Source: Variovorax terrae
GTDB lineage: Bacteria > Pseudomonadota > Gammaproteobacteria > Burkholderiales > Burkholderiaceae_C
Direction: 5' to 3'
Assembly (NCBI RefSeq): GCF_022809125.1
Contig: NZ_JALGBI010000003.1
Coordinates: 682,001 to 746,000 of the forward strand
DNA length: 64,000 bases
Shown in pieces: positions 63,012 through 64,000 of the stretch. How positions within the stretch are numbered: the stretch's first letter is position 1; each line of letters begins with the position of its first letter. The notes under the pieces are model-generated. The model was not told where the DNA came from. It worked only from the letters and a program-made list of their open reading frames with translations, and searched no databases. Both the position numbers and the translations under genes were made by a program.

Positions 63012-63986
63012 TCAGGCGAAGTGGTCGAACGAGGCGTAACGGTGCGGCATCGCTTGCCCCTGCGCATCCACCAGGTGCAGCCCGGTTTCGGCCTCAATGC
63101 AGCCAATGCGCGTGACGCGTGTCTGCGCCTGCACCGAAGCCACCTGCACCGCCGCGCGGGCCGAGGCCGGCGCGGTGAAGGCCAGTTCGTAATCATCGCC
63201 GCCCGACAGCACCAGTTCCAGCCACTTTTCAGAGGAGAAAGCGGCCGATGTCCAGGTGGCGCGGTTGTTTGATGCTATTAAATTCATAGCAACCGAAGTG
63301 TCGACTCGGGCGCCCACGCCGGAGGCCTGGAGGATGTGCCCGAGGTCGCCGAGCAGGCCGTCGCTGATGTCCACCGCGGCCGTGGCCACGCCGCGCAGCG
63401 CCTGGCCCAGCGCCACGCGCGGCGTGGGTTGCTCCATGCGGGCGCGGGCCTGCTCGAACACCTCGGCCGGTGCCGACAGCGTGCCGCGAAAGACTTCGAG
63501 CGCCAGCCGCGCATCGCCCAGCGTGCCGCTCACGTAAAGGTCGTCGCCGGCGCGCGCGCCCGAGCGCAGCAGCGCCTGGCCGCGCGGCACCTCGCCGAAC
63601 ACGGTGATGCAGATATTCAGCGGGCCCTGCGTGGTGTCGCCACCCACCAGCTCGCAGCCATGCGCGTCGGCCAGCGCCAGCAGGCCGCGCGAGAACGGCT
63701 CGAGCCAGGCTTCGTCGGCGCGCGGCAGGGCCAGTGCCAGCGTGAAGGCCAGCGGCCGGGCGCCGCAGGCGGCGAGGTCGCTGAGGTTCACCGCCAGCGC
63801 CTTGTGACCGAGCTTGAACGGATCGACGGTGGACAGGAAATGCCGGCCCTCGACCAGCATGTCGGTCGAGATCGCGAGCTGCATGCCGGCGGCCGGCTGC
63901 AGCAGCGCGCAGTCGTCGCCCACGCCGAGCACGGCGCGGGTGGCGGGGCGCGTGAAGAAGCGCCGGATCAGGTCGAACTCACCCAT
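63012..63986 (-). CDS. thiL: Thiamine-monophosphate kinase
   Basis: 324 residues, complete. ThiL motifs: GEFDLIRRFF, VLGVGDDCALLQP, STDMLVEGRHF, KLGHKALAVNLSDLAACGARP, LVGGDTTQG, AVDISDGLLGDLGHIL, LSGGDDYELAFT. It phosphorylates thiamine monophosphate to thiamine diphosphate. Residues ~232-254 (AMNLIASNNRATWTSAAFSSEKW region) are not seen in E. coli ThiL and coincide exactly with dispersed repeat copy 10. Its 3' end is duplicated at 57180-57558. It is normally upstream of pgpA, which is now 14 kb away. Confidence 0.95.
   Translation of the reverse strand: MGEFDLIRRFFTRPATRAVLGVGDDCALLQPAAGMQLAISTDMLVEGRHFLSTVDPFKLGHKALAVNLSDLAACGARPLAFTLALALPRADEAWLEPFSRGLLALADAHGCELVGGDTTQGPLNICITVFGEVPRGQALLRSGARAGDDLYVSGTLGDARLALEVFRGTLSAPAEVFEQARARMEQPTPRVALGQALRGVATAAVDISDGLLGDLGHILQASGVGARVDTSVAMNLIASNNRATWTSAAFSSEKWLELVLSGGDDYELAFTAPASARAAVQVASVQAQTRVTRIGCIEAETGLHLVDAQGQAMPHRYASFDHFA
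63226..63292 (+). repeat. Dispersed AT-rich repeat, copy 10 (inside thiL)
   Basis: GCGGCCGATGTCCAGGTGGC core with the terminal palindrome GATGCTATTAAATTCATAGC. It is in frame and adds about 22 residues to ThiL just before the conserved LSGGDDYEL strand. Confidence 0.8.
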
Positions 63987-64000
63987 GGAGGCTTGCCGCG

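Overview
The window is high-GC chromosomal DNA that reads like a betaproteobacterium of the order Burkholderiales, most likely family Comamonadaceae (Variovorax, Ramlibacter or Acidovorax relatives). The pointers are four orphan Bug-type (TctC) solute receptors, DUF1631 and CWC-type proteins, a FabV enoyl reductase, lptA-lptB-rpoN and pgpA-cinA gene strings, and a family of short AT-rich repeats. I saw no rRNA, tRNA, CRISPR array, transposase or integrase gene.

Layout. 0-2.8 kb: the end of a branched-chain amino acid type ABC importer (livHMGF), then a convergent AraC regulator. 3.9-10.1 kb: a small CWC protein, a DUF1631 protein, and an (S)-2-haloacid dehalogenase placed directly before malate synthase G. 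10.2-17.6 kb: a HisC-like aminotransferase, a Bug receptor, FabV, and an IclR-controlled HMG-CoA lyase / CaiB CoA-transferase / Bug operon. 17.8-24.5 kb: a lipoprotein, a LysR-DUF2214-ChbG-GT39 string facing a GtrA-GT2 pair (surface glycan or lipid modification), and a PsiF-repeat protein. 24.6-30.8 kb: core genes argS, SPOR protein, dsbA, lptA, lptB, rpoN. 30.9-34.7 kb: a MarR-controlled acid-catabolism operon (enolase-superfamily enzyme, 2-hydroxyacid dehydrogenase, Bug). 35-43 kb: RlmL-like methyltransferase, PIN protein, FMN-glutamate synthase-like protein, YecA/SEC-C protein, haloacetate dehalogenase-like hydrolase, LysR/NAD-binding divergent pair, EamA transporter. 43-48 kb: a TetR-controlled MFS/SDR/VOC operon and a YegD-type Hsp70. 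48-64 kb: cinA and pgpA, then a long accessory stretch, then thiL at the right edge.

The accessory stretch is the most interesting part. thiL, pgpA and cinA normally sit together, but here thiL (63.0-64.0 kb) is about 14 kb from pgpA (49.2 kb). Between them lie an aromatic-type monooxygenase/Bug/tautomerase group with two LysR regulators, a lower-GC gene for a GHKL ATPase joined to a PD-(D/E)XK-like nuclease domain (candidate phage defence), a degenerate second copy of the thiL 3' end, and a four-gene operon of exported proteins (one a CsgG/FlgT-like lipoprotein) read divergently from an XRE-type regulator. The intact thiL 3' end and its broken copy are direct repeats flanking that last operon.

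A second theme is a dispersed repeat of about 50-67 bp, ending in a small palindrome (GCTAT...ATAGC). I count ten copies. Several lie in frame inside genes (thiL, GT39, haloacid dehalogenase, ChbG, rpoN), one forms the C-terminus of the PIN protein, and one supplies the ribosome binding site and start codon of cinA.
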